A stretch of DNA of 64,000 nucleotides from Chlorobiaceae bacterium (GCA_013335405.1 JAAXVR010000009.1:1-64000); one strand, 5' to 3'; positions 1 through 9,977 are shown, numbered from the stretch's first letter. Numbers and translations: made by a program. The notes: a model not told the origin generated them from the sequence alone.

Positions 1-141
1 TAATCCTGATAACAGATGCTGATTTCAGGAATAAAAAGAAATCATTCTGTCTTGTTTATGATGGTGTAAATGATTTTAAGTGGTGTGATTAGGAGTGGAG
101 GCTATCTGTTTCAGTTACTCCGTTCCAGAACGGGTAACAGC

Positions 142-618
142 CTACGAAAAACGGCCACAGAGCACGATCAGTTCGATTTCGAGACTTGCGTCGAGCGGAA
201 GTTCTGCTACTCCTACAGCGCTTCTTGCATGCACGCCTTTGTCTCCGAAGACTTCCTTCAGCAATGAAGAAGCTCCGTTAGCCACGATATGCTGATGTGA
301 AAAGAAGGATTCGCTTGCGACAAACAGTGTCATTTTGACAATCCGATCGATATTGTCAAGGGATCCGCAAACATTTTTAATGGCTGCAAGTGCGTTGAGA
401 AGGGCGATACGGGATGCCTGTACCGCGTGTTCCTGGTTTATTTCGTTGACTTTCCCCCGCCCTCCCGGTTCTACGAATTTACCGTCGAGGAGAGGAAGCT
501 GGCCGGAGGTGAAAACAAGATCGCCGCACCGTACAGCGGGAACATAGAGGCCTGCCGGGGAAGGCGCGCAAGGAAGCCGAAAGCCCGCCTTGATGATGTT
601 TTCTTCAATGATGCTCAT
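142..618 (-). CDS. RidA/YjgF-like protein
   Basis: 158-residue member of the RidA/YER057c/UK114 family, whose best-known members hydrolyse reactive enamine/imine intermediates released by PLP enzymes. The length matches the longer YjgF subgroup rather than the usual ~130 residues. Visible signatures are [16 protein letters not shown] at about residues 32-47 and the C-terminal core [19 protein letters not shown] at 131-149. R132 and E148 fall where canonical RidA carries its substrate-binding arginine and glutamate. There is no signal peptide, so it is probably cytosolic. It faces away from the thiamin genes and shares a ~130-bp divergent upstream region with them. The substrate is unknown; the family call is secure. 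Confidence 0.85.
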   Translation of the reverse strand: MSIIEENIIKAGFRLPCAPSPAGLYVPAVRCGDLVFTSGQLPLLDGKFVEPGGRGKVNEINQEHAVQASRIALLNALAAIKNVCGSLDNIDRIVKMTLFVASESFFSHQHIVANGASSLLKEVFGDKGVHARSAVGVAELPLDASLEIELIVLCGRFS

Positions 619-747
619 TCGGTATGTACCCTGTGTATGGATTTACCCGAGGCTTGAAGCGGCCTGGGGAGTTCGCTCCATAAAGACTCTTGTTATTACC
701 TGATAAATTATTTATAGTCCCGGTAAAAACAAAGCGGAGTCTCTTTT

Positions 748-1389
748 ATGCCGGTATTTGACAACGAAAGGGCTCCCCTGCCCCATATTCTTATTATCAG
801 TGGCGGCAAGGAGAGCCCCGGTGAAGAATCGCACGTTTCCGGGCTCCTTGAATGTCTCCCTGAACACATCCCCTGCATGGTCCAGATACGAGAAAAACAT
901 CTCATGGCCGGAAGCCTCTACAATCTGGCCTCTTCCGCAGCAAAAAAACCAAGGCCCGAGGGGCGACTTCTCCTCGTTAACGAACGCGCTGATATCGCTT
1001 ATGCCGCAGGACTCGATGGTGTACACCTTCCCGAACATGCCTGTTCCCCTTCCATCCTGAAGGCTGCCGGCTTCCCCATGATCTGCGGCTGCAGCGTTCA
1101 CTCGATCGAAAGTGCAAGGCTTGCCGAGGATTCGGGAGCTGATTATCTTCTTTTCGGGCCAGTGTTCGATACCCCATCCAAGAGAATTTTCGGAAAACCT
1201 CAAGGTCTTGAAAAACTTGAAACGCTTTGCCGCTCGACAACGCTTCCGGTTTTTGCCGTCGGTGGAATAACTCCTTCCAACGGATTGTTCTGCAAAGAGA
1301 ATGGCGCCTGGGGATGTGCGGGTATTTCCCTTTTTCTTGACAGAACGTCACTTGCCGAAACCCTTGAACGACTGAACAGCATATGGTAA
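748..1389 (+). CDS. TenI-like thiamin phosphate synthase paralogue
   Basis: 213-residue TIM-barrel protein of the ThiE/TenI superfamily. QIREK (46-50), FGPVF (136-140) and the VGGI phosphate loop (171-174) are kept. The metal-binding positions are changed: NE (78-79) replaces the ThiE ND, and the HLGQ-x-D Asp is absent (HLPEHACS, 93-100). This pattern fits TenI, known in Bacillus as a thiazole tautomerase, better than a catalytic ThiE. H118 in GCSVHS is a candidate for the TenI catalytic histidine. A GGAG sequence lies about 8 nt before the ATG. The stop overlaps the start of thiE, so the two are probably translationally coupled. The exact activity is inferred. Confidence 0.8.
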   Translation: MPVFDNERAPLPHILIISGGKESPGEESHVSGLLECLPEHIPCMVQIREKHLMAGSLYNLASSAAKKPRPEGRLLLVNERADIAYAAGLDGVHLPEHACSPSILKAAGFPMICGCSVHSIESARLAEDSGADYLLFGPVFDTPSKRIFGKPQGLEKLETLCRSTTLPVFAVGGITPSNGLFCKENGAWGCAGISLFLDRTSLAETLERLNSIW

Positions 1390-2012
1390 CAAAATTACCT
1401 CGCATCCCTTTCCTCTGCGTCATAACCGACGAGAGCATCTCTGCTGTTTCCCTTGCAGAGGAAGCACTCCGGGGGGGTGCAGCAATGATCCAGCTGAGAC
1501 ACAAAACCGCATCCGGCATGGAGTTGTTCGCCTGGGCACAGGAAATCCGGAAGCTCTGCCGAAAATACGGGGCACTGTTTTTCGTCAACGACCGCCTCGA
1601 TATCGCTATGGCCTGCGGTGCGGATGGAGTCCATCTGGGCCAGGAAGATATTCCCGCCCGTGCAGCGAGAAAAATCGCTGGCGGGAAACTGTTGATCGGA
1701 ATATCGGCAACTTCCGTTGACGAAGCGCTGAAAGCCCAGGAAGAGGGCGCGGATTATATCGGGTTGGGACATATTTTTCCGACCATGTCGAAAGAAAAGC
1801 ACCATCCGCCTCTCGGTGTCGAGGCTCTTGCAGCAGCGGCATCACTCCTCTCTGTCCCGATCGTCGCCATAGGCGGGATCACGCTTGAAAACGCTCCGGT
1901 ACTTGTCGCTGCTGGAGCCACAGGCATCGCCGTAATTTCCGCCGTGAGCAGGGCACCTTCACCACACGAAGCGGCAAGGGATCTGGCAAAGGCAATCAAT
2001 CCGGACAGTTGA
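1383..2012 (+). CDS. thiE: thiamin phosphate synthase
   Basis: 209-residue ThiE, which joins HMP-pyrophosphate to thiazole phosphate to give thiamin monophosphate. All canonical positions are visible: Q37-L-R39-H-K41, N69-D70, the metal Asp in HLGQED (D89), GIS (106-108), PTMSK (133-137) and the AIGGI phosphate loop. It starts inside the end of the TenI-like gene and its TGA overlaps the ATG of thiD, giving one tightly packed thiamin operon. Unlike its upstream paralogue it keeps every metal and pyrophosphate ligand, so this is the likely functional synthase. Confidence 0.93.
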   Translation: MVTKLPRIPFLCVITDESISAVSLAEEALRGGAAMIQLRHKTASGMELFAWAQEIRKLCRKYGALFFVNDRLDIAMACGADGVHLGQEDIPARAARKIAGGKLLIGISATSVDEALKAQEEGADYIGLGHIFPTMSKEKHHPPLGVEALAAAASLLSVPIVAIGGITLENAPVLVAAGATGIAVISAVSRAPSPHEAARDLAKAINPDS

Positions 2013-2824
2013 TGAAAAAAAACTATACCACAGTACTGACCATCGCCGGTTCAGACGGCAGCGGCGGAGCGGGGATCCAGGCGGACCTCCGAACATTCGC
2101 GGCCCTTGAATGCTATGGACTCTCTGTCATCACTGCCGTGACGTCGCAGAACACCCTTGGAGTGGACGACGTCATGGTCATCGACAGCAGGGCTGTTGCA
2201 TCACAGTTCCGCTCGATTGCCTGTGATATCCGGATTGACGCCGTGAAAATCGGGATGACCGGCAACTGCAGAAATATCATCACCATCGCCTCCCTGCTTT
2301 GCGAGATACCGGGAAATCCGCCTGTTATCCTCGATACCGTGCTCGGTTCTTCAGGAGGAAAATCCTTCCTTGGAACTGAAGCCATTACCGTCATGAAAGA
2401 AGAACTTTTTCCTCTGACATCGATGGTTACGCCGAATCTTCCTGAAGCCGCCATCCTGGCCGGAATGGAATACACTCCCTCGACAACGGAAGAGATTGAA
2501 GAGGCCGCTGCCCTCATTTCTGTATCCGGAGCGTCTTCGGTACTGGTCAAAGGCGGGCATGGCACGGGAAACCTCTGCTGTGACTGTCTTCTGTGTAACG
2601 ACACATTCTCCTGGTATACTTCGGAAAAGGTTGAAACTGTGAACACGCATGGAACCGGCTGTACGCTCTCGTCAGCCATCGCGGCGTTCATGGCGAAAGG
2701 AGCGGAATGCAGGGACGCGGTAAAAGAGGCGAAACTATTTTTAACCGAAGCGCTTGCAGCGGGAGCGGCATACCGTCTCGGCAGCGGAAACGGTCCGCTC
2801 CATCACTGTTACAGGCTCTGGTGA
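2012..2824 (+). CDS. thiD: hydroxymethylpyrimidine/phosphomethylpyrimidine kinase
   Basis: 270-residue ribokinase-fold ThiD, which phosphorylates HMP twice to HMP-PP, the pyrimidine substrate of ThiE. The N-terminal substrate loop AGSDGSGGAGIQAD (12-25) and the C-terminal anion-hole motif NTHGTGC (212-218) are intact, and length is normal. I take the ATG at 2012, which overlaps the TGA of thiE, in preference to the TTG one codon upstream. It ends the thiamin cluster. No thiC, thiG or TPP riboswitch is visible in this window. Confidence 0.93.
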   Translation: MKKNYTTVLTIAGSDGSGGAGIQADLRTFAALECYGLSVITAVTSQNTLGVDDVMVIDSRAVASQFRSIACDIRIDAVKIGMTGNCRNIITIASLLCEIPGNPPVILDTVLGSSGGKSFLGTEAITVMKEELFPLTSMVTPNLPEAAILAGMEYTPSTTEEIEEAAALISVSGASSVLVKGGHGTGNLCCDCLLCNDTFSWYTSEKVETVNTHGTGCTLSSAIAAFMAKGAECRDAVKEAKLFLTEALAAGAAYRLGSGNGPLHHCYRLW

Positions 2825-2894
2825 ATGGGAGCTGAGGTTTGGGGAAAACAGGACTGAGTACTGAGTGCTGAGGACTGGGGGAAGATCCCGCTAT
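2825..2894. repeat. short degenerate ACTGAG-type repeat
   Basis: The 70-bp gap between the convergent ends of thiD and the UDP-glucose dehydrogenase gene contains closely spaced variants of ACTGAG/GCTGAG/TCAGGACT-like words (about 2852-2880). It may be replication slippage or a small intergenic repeat. No terminator hairpin with a T-run was found for either gene. Confidence 0.35.
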
Positions 2895-4238
2895 CTACTT
2901 TCCACCCCCCAGTACGGGCCTGCGTCCGATGGAATAATACGTGAACCCCATCTGTTCCATGAAGTCGGGACTGTAGATGTTGCGGCCGTCGAAGACGACC
3001 GGGTTCAGGAGGTCCCGTTTGATCATATCGAAATCAGGGCTTCGGAAAACCATCCATTCAGTCAGCACCACCAGTGCGTTCGCTCCTTTCACCGCATCTT
3101 CGGGATTATGGGCGTAATGGATGGCCTCGTTGTCTCCCCAGATGCGTTTCGCTTCCTGCATCGCCACCGGGTCGTACACCCGGACCCTGGCACCTTCCTC
3201 CAGCAGTTCTGCGATCACCCGACGGCTTGGCGCTTCACGCATGTCATCGGTGTTCGGCTTGAAGGCCAGACCCCAGATGGCGAACACGCTCTCCTGCAGG
3301 CCGCCGTCGAAATGCCCTTTGATTTTCCGGACGATGCTGCTTTTCTGGTCGTGGTTGACCGCCTCTACCGCCTGCAGAATCCGCGAATGATACCCGTGCT
3401 TGTGCGCCGTGCGCTCCAGTGCCTGCACGTCCTTGGGAAAGCAGGAGCCGCCGTAGCCTACGCCGGGATAGATGAACGAGAAGCCGATGCGCGAATCGGA
3501 CCCGATCCCCCTGCGCACTGCCTCGACATCGGCGCCAACGCGCTCCGAAATGTTGGCGATCTCGTTCATGAAGCTGATCTTCGTGGCCAGCATTGCATTG
3601 GCTGCATACTTGGTCAGTTCGGCAGAGCGGATATCCATGGCGATGAACCGCTCATGGCTCCGGTTGAAGGGCGAATAGAGGAATCGCAGCAGCTCTTTCG
3701 TCCGGGGATCGGCAACACCTACGACGATGCGCTCGGGTTTCATGAAATCGTTGATCGCATCGCCCTCTTTGAGGAACTCGGGGTTCGAAACCACGTCGAA
3801 ATCGATCTCGGCCTTGCGCAGGCCAAGCACCGAACGGACTTTCTCGCTGACAAGGTCGGCGGTGCCGACCGGAACGGTCGACTTGTTGATGATGATGCGG
3901 TACTCCTGCATATGGGTGCCGATGCTCTCGGCAACGCTCAGCACGTGGCGCAGGTCGGCGGAACCGTCCTCGTCAGGAGGAGTGCCGACGGCGATGAACT
4001 GGAAGAGCCCGAACTCAACCCCCTCGCGGATATCTGTCGTGAAACGCAGGCGGCCTTCGCGGCTGTTTTCGATGACAAGCTCTTCAAGGCCGGGTTCATG
4101 GATGGGAATGATGCCTTCCTTGAGGCGATCGATCTTGTGCTGGTCTATATCAACGCAAAGGACGTCGTTGCCGACTTCCGCAAAACAGGCCCCGGTCACC
4201 AGACCGACGTATCCGGAGCCGAATATCGTTATTTTCAT
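2895..4238 (-). CDS. UDP-glucose 6-dehydrogenase
   Basis: 447-residue UDP-glucose/GDP-mannose dehydrogenase family enzyme, oxidising UDP-glucose to UDP-glucuronate with NAD+ for polysaccharide synthesis. The N-terminal Rossmann loop is [19 protein letters not shown] (5-23), the NKSTVPVGT motif is at 118-126 and the catalytic cysteine is C266 in [11 protein letters not shown]220 in the NAMLATK helix is the second catalytic residue. I start at the ATG at 4238 because the Rossmann strand begins directly after it; a frame open to 4286 would add 16 unlike residues. It is the last gene of a five-gene minus-strand series (nrnA-like, pepA, hydrolase, lipoprotein, this gene). Confidence 0.92.
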   Translation of the reverse strand: MKITIFGSGYVGLVTGACFAEVGNDVLCVDIDQHKIDRLKEGIIPIHEPGLEELVIENSREGRLRFTTDIREGVEFGLFQFIAVGTPPDEDGSADLRHVLSVAESIGTHMQEYRIIINKSTVPVGTADLVSEKVRSVLGLRKAEIDFDVVSNPEFLKEGDAINDFMKPERIVVGVADPRTKELLRFLYSPFNRSHERFIAMDIRSAELTKYAANAMLATKISFMNEIANISERVGADVEAVRRGIGSDSRIGFSFIYPGVGYGGSCFPKDVQALERTAHKHGYHSRILQAVEAVNHDQKSSIVRKIKGHFDGGLQESVFAIWGLAFKPNTDDMREAPSRRVIAELLEEGARVRVYDPVAMQEAKRIWGDNEAIHYAHNPEDAVKGANALVVLTEWMVFRSPDFDMIKRDLLNPVVFDGRNIYSPDFMEQMGFTYYSIGRRPVLGGGK

Positions 4239-4261
4239 GAATAATTTATGGTTAAAACGAC

Positions 4262-5110
4262 TTACTCTACAACGATCACGAGGCAACGCGATTTCTGCCA
4301 GAACAGGTTTTCATCACGTATAAGCAGGATCGAAGATGTTTTGCCGCCGACAAGCTCATACGAGCCGGCCGTGTGCGGTGTTATGATCTTCATGTTTTTC
4401 AGCGAATGACTGAAAAACAGATCCCTGGTTTCAGTGATGTCGATCCTGTTGAACTGCCTGATATTGAAATCGGGGGCAAGTCTGTACTCGGTGCCGAAAA
4501 TTTTTTCGAGTGGACTGCCTTTGACAAGCACTCCCCTGGAGACAAGCTCGTCAAACGTTCCGACAATATAATAGGCGTTATAGAGCTGCGATTCATTGCC
4601 CTGGATGTACTCGTCGAGCACATCAACCGTCGAACGAAGGGATGATACCTGCCTGCTGAGCTTCTGCACCTGGCTTTTCATGGTCAGAACCTCGCCATCC
4701 TTTGAACTGACAGCGGCTTTCATCTCCGAAACGAGCCTGTCGAGGGATGCTACCTTGTACGCGGAACTGCGGTTCTCCTCTTCGAGCTTCTGGATAAGGC
4801 TCTTGCTTGCCGCCAGGGTTGAATCGATGAACCGGAGGCTGGCATTGATATCCTTGCCGATCTGTTCTACATTGGATGACTGCCTGTTTTCCACACCGGT
4901 CGAAAGACGTTCGACGACAGCCTCTTTCTGCTGGATCCTGCCGAGGTTTTTCTGTACCTGTGCAAGAATGGCGAGCATCGATTCCATCTGCTCCTGCCTT
5001 GGATCGCTCTTGGGCTTTTCAGGAGAACATGCCGACAGAACCAGAAGCAAAACCATGAGTACTATTCCTGTGTTCCCGGGCCTATTGTCTTTCACAGATA
5101 TTGAATCCAT
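4262..5110 (-). CDS. coiled-coil lipoprotein, unknown function
   Basis: 282 residues, not recognised as a named family. A hydrophobic segment at 16-26 ends in a lipobox, LSAC (25-28), with C28 the predicted lipidated residue, so it is probably a membrane-anchored periplasmic lipoprotein. Residues ~35-160 are Lys/Glu/Gln-rich with heptad-like Leu/Val spacing and look like a long coiled coil. The C-terminal ~110 residues are more globular. The start overlaps the last 19 nt of the upstream hydrolase gene, which suggests co-translation. It precedes the UDP-glucose dehydrogenase gene, so a cell-envelope role is possible but not shown. Confidence 0.72.
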   Translation of the reverse strand: MDSISVKDNRPGNTGIVLMVLLLVLSACSPEKPKSDPRQEQMESMLAILAQVQKNLGRIQQKEAVVERLSTGVENRQSSNVEQIGKDINASLRFIDSTLAASKSLIQKLEEENRSSAYKVASLDRLVSEMKAAVSSKDGEVLTMKSQVQKLSRQVSSLRSTVDVLDEYIQGNESQLYNAYYIVGTFDELVSRGVLVKGSPLEKIFGTEYRLAPDFNIRQFNRIDITETRDLFFSHSLKNMKIITPHTAGSYELVGGKTSSILLIRDENLFWQKSRCLVIVVE

Positions 5111-5796
5111 TGTTCAATCCCTTCTTTTGTGCCATACCATCTGGTATGTGGGGTTGGAAGATGCTCCGCATCCGGTATAGTAATATTTTCAGCGCCTTCA
5201 AGAAAGCAGCTTTCTGCAGGAACTATGCCGTCTCCGGCCACATTGCCGTTTTCCTGGACATTCCTGTAAAATTGAAAACACATTTTCTCGACAAAACTTC
5301 CCTGAAAATTGCCATGATACTTATTACTGGCAACAGAAACAACATGGCAGCGCCTGAAAAAATCCGCGCGAAGATGTTTAAATATAAAATCCGTCTTTAT
5401 CTTCGCATAATGCTCATGAGTATGAAACGGAGTGCCTAAGGTGACAAGCTTTTCAACGACGCGCCCCGTATGGTAAACATCCCCCTGGAATGGCTGTTCG
5501 AGCAGATAAATCATCGCCACCGTCCCGCCGCCGCTGTGCGCCACGATCGTCACGGGCTCACCGGGAAATCTGCTTTCCATTTCCCTGACTGTTTTGTCGA
5601 GAACCTTCATTACCCTGTTTGTGGATTTTTCCGGCGAGGGAGGAAACCCGATCCAGTCGACAAGACTGACCGGGGCTATGGCAATCCGCCCGGCAGGCAG
5701 GTATCCCGCAAATACATCTTTCATGGTGCTGTAGAGCGAATCCCAGAAAAGAACGCCGGGAACGATCACGACAGGGTTTTGCGATACTTCGATCAT
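5092..5796 (-). CDS. alpha/beta-hydrolase (lipase/esterase-like)
   Basis: 234-residue alpha/beta hydrolase. Strand and nucleophile elbow are visible as [10 protein letters not shown] (82-91), with S88 the nucleophile. A GDGIVP loop and a DAEHLPTP segment near the C-terminus supply candidate Asp and His. An N-terminal PVVIVPGV strand carries the oxyanion loop. It resembles triacylglycerol lipase-like hydrolases acting on soluble esters; the substrate is unknown. There is no signal peptide. It lies 53 bp downstream of pepA on the same strand and overlaps the lipoprotein gene at its 3' end. Confidence 0.75.
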   Translation of the reverse strand: MIEVSQNPVVIVPGVLFWDSLYSTMKDVFAGYLPAGRIAIAPVSLVDWIGFPPSPEKSTNRVMKVLDKTVREMESRFPGEPVTIVAHSGGGTVAMIYLLEQPFQGDVYHTGRVVEKLVTLGTPFHTHEHYAKIKTDFIFKHLRADFFRRCHVVSVASNKYHGNFQGSFVEKMCFQFYRNVQENGNVAGDGIVPAESCFLEGAENITIPDAEHLPTPHTRWYGTKEGIEQWIQYL

Positions 5797-5849
5797 GATT
5801 CAGAGATAGTTTGTTGCCGCCAAAGGATCCCTATGCTCCAGTCCTGAGG

Positions 5850-7370
5850 TCAGCTCCATTTTTTCAGCAGTTCGATAACGAGACCTACACCGAAACCCGT
5901 ACCGCCGCTTGTTTTTCCAGTATTTTTTGTCCCGAATGCAGGACCTGCGATATCGATATGGGCCCAATGCTCATGGCCCGAAATAAATTTTTCAAGAAAC
6001 TTCGCCGCAGTGATGGAACCTGCACCCCTGCCTCCGGTATTGCTGACATCGGCTACATCGGATTTTATCTGCTCCGCATACAGATCCCACAGAGGCAGCC
6101 TCCATACTTTTTCTCCCGACAGTTCTGCAGCCTCCGCAATTTCTCCCGCCAGCCCGTCGTCATTGCTGAACAGGCCGGCAACGGAGTATCCGAGAGCGAC
6201 GATACATGCTCCGGTAAGCGTCGCGAAATCGATGATGACGTCCGGCTTGTACTTTTCGGCTGCATAGGTAAGCGCATCGGCAAGGATCAAACGACCCTCG
6301 GCGTCCGTATTTCCGACTTCTACGGTTATCCCCGAGTAGGTCGTGATCACATCTCCAGGTTTCATTGCCGTCCCGCCCGGCATATTGTCTGTAGCGGGAA
6401 TGAGGCCGATGACATGCACTGGAAGGGCGAGCCGTGCAGCTGCTTCCACGGCGCCGATAACGCAGGCTGCGCCTGACATGTCGGATTTCATCTCCCCCAT
6501 CCCTTCTGCCGGTTTGAGTGATATGCCGCCGGAATCGAAGGTAACCCCTTTTCCGACAAGCGCCACGACCTTCGATGCCTTCGTTTTCGGTCTGTATTCC
6601 AGAATGGTGAAGGTTGGAGGATGGAAACTGCCCTTGTTCACCGACAGCAGGCCGCCCATTCCGAGAGCCTCTATCTCTTTCCTGTTGAAAACCGTCACGT
6701 CGAAACCGTACTTTTTCCCCGACTCTTTTGCCGCTTTTGCAATATCCTCGGCTTCGAGAAGATTGCCTGGAAGGTTTACAAGCTCCCTTGCCGCGTTGCG
6801 GCTCGTGCCGACGACCATCCCTTCGGCAGCGCCTTTTTCAATCAGGGAGGCATCATCCTTGCCTGACACCAGGATCAGTTCGGAAATCTCTTTCTTTTTC
6901 TTCGGGGATTTCTTTTTTTCGGGCTTTTCAAGCTTTCCGCTCTTCAGGCGCTCGAAACGGTAGGAACCGGCAAGACAACCCTGTACGAATACCGAGGCAA
7001 GCTGCAGGAAAGAATGGCCGGGAACCCCGGCAACGGGGATTACTCCCGAGAGATCCGCACCAAGCCTTGAAAGCTGCAGTTCCACAGCTTTTGAAGCCAG
7101 TGCTCCCGCTGCCTTGCGCCAGTCGTCAGGAGAGTTCCCTTCTCCGATGCCCAGCAGGGCAATCCTCGCCGCAGCGCATTTGCCGCCAGTCCCGTAAAGC
7201 AGTGTCATTTCACCTGCATCCGCCTTGAAATCCTTCAGCACACCCAAAGCCAGGCCCAGCCCCGAAAGCGCTTTTTCAGCATCTTTTTCGAGCGCACGTT
7301 TACTTAAAGGCAATGCCAGCAGGTCTGCCGCTATGTTTTCGATCCCGTCTGTCGTAACCGTCAGTTTCAT
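5850..7370 (-). CDS. pepA: leucyl aminopeptidase (M17)
   Basis: 506-residue cytosolic M17 leucine aminopeptidase, removing N-terminal residues from peptides with two divalent metals. The C-terminal catalytic domain shows GKGVTFDSGGISLKP, SDMSGA, and the family signature NTDAEGRL. The N-terminal macrodomain-like half is present, so length is normal. I choose the ATG at 7370 (KLTVTTDG start); a longer frame to 7445 adds 25 residues unlike the family. It lies 121 bp after the nrnA-like gene on the same strand. A Lys-rich insert (EKPEKKKSPKKKKE) links the two domains, longer than usual and lineage-like. Confidence 0.93.
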   Translation of the reverse strand: MKLTVTTDGIENIAADLLALPLSKRALEKDAEKALSGLGLALGVLKDFKADAGEMTLLYGTGGKCAAARIALLGIGEGNSPDDWRKAAGALASKAVELQLSRLGADLSGVIPVAGVPGHSFLQLASVFVQGCLAGSYRFERLKSGKLEKPEKKKSPKKKKEISELILVSGKDDASLIEKGAAEGMVVGTSRNAARELVNLPGNLLEAEDIAKAAKESGKKYGFDVTVFNRKEIEALGMGGLLSVNKGSFHPPTFTILEYRPKTKASKVVALVGKGVTFDSGGISLKPAEGMGEMKSDMSGAACVIGAVEAAARLALPVHVIGLIPATDNMPGGTAMKPGDVITTYSGITVEVGNTDAEGRLILADALTYAAEKYKPDVIIDFATLTGACIVALGYSVAGLFSNDDGLAGEIAEAAELSGEKVWRLPLWDLYAEQIKSDVADVSNTGGRGAGSITAAKFLEKFISGHEHWAHIDIAGPAFGTKNTGKTSGGTGFGVGLVIELLKKWS

Positions 7371-7491
7371 ATGTTCAATGATGGTATGTCTATTTACGAA
7401 TTTACCTGCAGGGCCGGAACAGGAGAAATCCTGAACTCCCTTCACATCCTCTGCCGGGTCTTTTCAGTGATTTACCAAGATCATGTTATGG

Positions 7492-8550
7492 TCACTCTCC
7501 CTGTTTTTTCAGGAAAAGCCTTACATCTTCGAGCAGCACCTTTCTGGCTTTGTCCGAAGCGAACTGGAAAAGGCACCCTGCAGCATTCATATGCCCACCC
7601 CCTCCATATTTCTTTGCGAGCTGGTTGACATAGATCCTGCCCCGCGACCTGAAGCTCGCCTTTGTCCTTCCATCAGGCATTTCAACGACAAGAACGGCGA
7701 TTTTGACCGAAGGCACGCTCAGGAGGTACCTTATGATAAGATCGGTGTCGAACAGCTTGCTTCCGGTTGACTTGATCATCTCCTGAGAGATGAAAAGCCA
7801 TGAAATGAGTCCATCGTCGAGTATAGCGATAGAGCCCAGTGCCGCTCCCAGAAGCTTCAGGGCAGGCGAAGTCAGCGAATTGTAGATTTTGTCGTAAATG
7901 TCAGAGGGGTTTGCGCCTTTGCTGACGAGATCGCCTGCAATGCGATAGACGTAGGGGCTGGTTTTCGGAAACCTGAATGATCCCGTATCGGTCATGATGG
8001 CGACATAGAGCGCTTCGGCAACCTGTGGGGTGAAGAGTTCCCTGCCAAGACGATTCCCCATGGCGTTCACAAAATCATAGACAAGCTCCCCTGCCGAAGA
8101 TGCATAGCTTTCACAGACCATCAGATCGGCAAAATCTTCCGGTTCGAGGTGGTGATCGATACAGAGGATTTTCATTCTGCCAAGCTCCTTCGAAAAGCTC
8201 ACGTGGGGCCAGAGAGAGCCCATCCTGTCATGCAGGTTTGCATCGAGAAGAATGCAGACATCGCAGAGCGAAAGCTCCTGGATTTCTTCCTCGTTGCGTG
8301 GATTGAAATAGCTGATACCGTGCAATCCTTTCAGAAACTGGTAATTGGGGGGGACCTCCGTTGGGTTCACAATCGAAACTTCCTTTCCGAGACCCTTGAG
8401 GACGAGCGCCAGGGCCACTTCGCTGCCGAGCCCGTCACCATCGGAATTTTCATGCGTGGTGATGACAACGTGCTGTGTCTCCAGAAGGAGATCAATCAGC
8501 GGGGACCATTCATCGGTTCTCAGCGTCCGGCCATACTCGGGAAGTATCAT
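7492..8550 (-). CDS. DHH-family phosphoesterase (NrnA-like)
   Basis: 352 residues, DHH/DHHA1 architecture typical of NrnA-type oligoribonuclease/pAp phosphatase. The first metal motif is HENSDGDGLGSE (33-44), the DHH motif is CIDHHLEP near residue 140, and the DHHA1 motif is GGGHMNAAGC near 317-326. The family degrades nano-RNA and 3'-phosphoadenosine 5'-phosphate with Mn2+. No orn gene is in view, consistent with NrnA doing this job. It heads the minus-strand series with pepA and is divergent from rlmN across about 340 bp. Confidence 0.87.
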   Translation of the reverse strand: MILPEYGRTLRTDEWSPLIDLLLETQHVVITTHENSDGDGLGSEVALALVLKGLGKEVSIVNPTEVPPNYQFLKGLHGISYFNPRNEEEIQELSLCDVCILLDANLHDRMGSLWPHVSFSKELGRMKILCIDHHLEPEDFADLMVCESYASSAGELVYDFVNAMGNRLGRELFTPQVAEALYVAIMTDTGSFRFPKTSPYVYRIAGDLVSKGANPSDIYDKIYNSLTSPALKLLGAALGSIAILDDGLISWLFISQEMIKSTGSKLFDTDLIIRYLLSVPSVKIAVLVVEMPDGRTKASFRSRGRIYVNQLAKKYGGGGHMNAAGCLFQFASDKARKVLLEDVRLFLKKQGE

Positions 8551-8891
8551 TGGTATGCAGTAACTTTAACAAAAATATTGCTTAATCTATACTTTTTTCC
8601 CCGATACGGAAAACCGGAAATACCGGTCAGCCCTCAGAGAATCCGGTACGGATGACTGTCAAGGAAGGTTGCGGACCGGTAACACCCGAAACTAAAACAT
8701 TTGCGCACCATTCCTGAACCTTTTGAGCTGTTTTAACCGTTCACTGATTATCTTTGTATTTGTCGTATAACAATGAACCGGGAACCTCATCCCCGGAACA
8801 GAACAGCTTTGAGAAACCGTGGCAGAGCCCTTGCGGGAAAAACGTGATGGCTGCCATTATGTTCCGGCCCTGCCGGGAATCCGATTCCCTG
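8551..8891. promoter_or_regulatory. divergent intergenic region nrnA-like/rlmN
   Basis: About 340 bp between two divergent genes. It is AT-rich at 8570-8600 and 8725-8770 and should hold both promoters. The rlmN frame stays open upstream to 8754, but the added residues do not look like RlmN. No strong -10/-35 pair or operator could be fixed. Confidence 0.4.
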
Positions 8892-9977
8892 ATGTATACT
8901 CCTCTTCAGAATATAGCCGATCTCTCCCTCCGGGAACTTCAGGCAGCGATGACCGCTCTCGGTGAACCTGCATACAGGGCCCGGCAGTTGCACCACTGGC
9001 TTTTCAGCCGCCATGCTTCGGGGTTCGCCGAAATGACCACCCTGCCGGCTCCGCTGCGGGAAAAGCTCTGCAGATCTTTTTCCCTGCTTAAACCGGAGGT
9101 TGCCGCCTGCACTGAAACCAACGAAGACGCATGCGAGCTTCCCACCGGAAAAATCCTCCTGAAACTTCCCGATGGAGAAACTGTCGAATCGGTACTTATC
9201 GCTACACCGGAAAGGATGACCGCCTGCGTATCCTCCCAGGTCGGCTGTCCGCTGCAATGCACGTTCTGTGCGACCGGCAGGATGGGACTTCACAGAAACC
9301 TGAACAGTTCGGAAATCACCTGGCAGGTGCATGTGCTCAATGAACTTGCCGCATCGAAAAAACCTGGGGCAGCAATCACCAACGTGGTATTCATGGGTAT
9401 GGGGGAACCGCTCCTGAACACGGAAAATGTCTTCGAGGCAGTGGAAAACCTCAGCAGAAGAAACTACAGCCCGAACCTGTCACAGCGAAGAATAACCATA
9501 TCCACGGTCGGCATCGTTCCTGAAATAGCCCGGCTTGCGAAATCAGGACTGAAAACGAAGCTCGCCGTTTCACTGCATGCGGCAAGGCAGGACAAGCGGC
9601 TCGCGCTCATGCCCGTGGCCGCTGCACGATATCCCCTGGATGAGCTTCGCTCATCCCTCGCCTCGTATGCGGCAGCGACCGGTCTTCCGGTTACCCTCGT
9701 CTACATGCTGCTCAAGGGAATCAACGACTCACCGGAAGACGCCAGACACCTGGCCGGGTTCGCTAAAAGCTTTTTATGTAAAATTAATTTGATTGATTTC
9801 AACGCAAACATTAATATAAAGTTCAGCCCTGCCAACAGGGCTGCCAGGGACATGTTCGCCGGCCACCTGGTGGAATCCGGTCTGCACGTCACGGTGAGAA
9901 AAAGCTACGGAACTGCCATCAATGCAGCCTGCGGGCAACTTGCAACGACAGGCATACCGGACCGCAACAATTTTTAA
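8892..9977 (+). CDS. rlmN: 23S rRNA (adenine2503-C2)/tRNA (adenine37-C2) methyltransferase
   Basis: 361-residue radical-SAM methylase. The cluster motif is C119-x3-C123-x2-C126 (CPLQCTFC). The two mechanistic cysteines of RlmN are present: C112 in ACVSSQVGC and C347 in the C-terminal SYGTAINAACGQL. GMGEPLLN and the SVHAA-like SLHAA motif are also seen. The ATG at 8892 gives normal family length; an in-frame GTG at 8847 and an ATG at 8850 upstream are less likely. It is followed 14 bp later by the unknown gene at 9992, then adk. Confidence 0.92.
   Translation: MYTPLQNIADLSLRELQAAMTALGEPAYRARQLHHWLFSRHASGFAEMTTLPAPLREKLCRSFSLLKPEVAACTETNEDACELPTGKILLKLPDGETVESVLIATPERMTACVSSQVGCPLQCTFCATGRMGLHRNLNSSEITWQVHVLNELAASKKPGAAITNVVFMGMGEPLLNTENVFEAVENLSRRNYSPNLSQRRITISTVGIVPEIARLAKSGLKTKLAVSLHAARQDKRLALMPVAAARYPLDELRSSLASYAAATGLPVTLVYMLLKGINDSPEDARHLAGFAKSFLCKINLIDFNANINIKFSPANRAARDMFAGHLVESGLHVTVRKSYGTAINAACGQLATTGIPDRNNF

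Noticed and set aside
619-747. Possible TPP riboswitch before the thiamin operon
   Set aside because: No CTGAGA-type core or paired stems typical of the THI element could be found; the region looks like a plain divergent promoter.
2865-4244. A 459-codon open frame on the plus strand
   Set aside because: It is exactly antisense to the UDP-glucose dehydrogenase, which has all catalytic motifs. Long antisense frames are common in GC-rich coding DNA.
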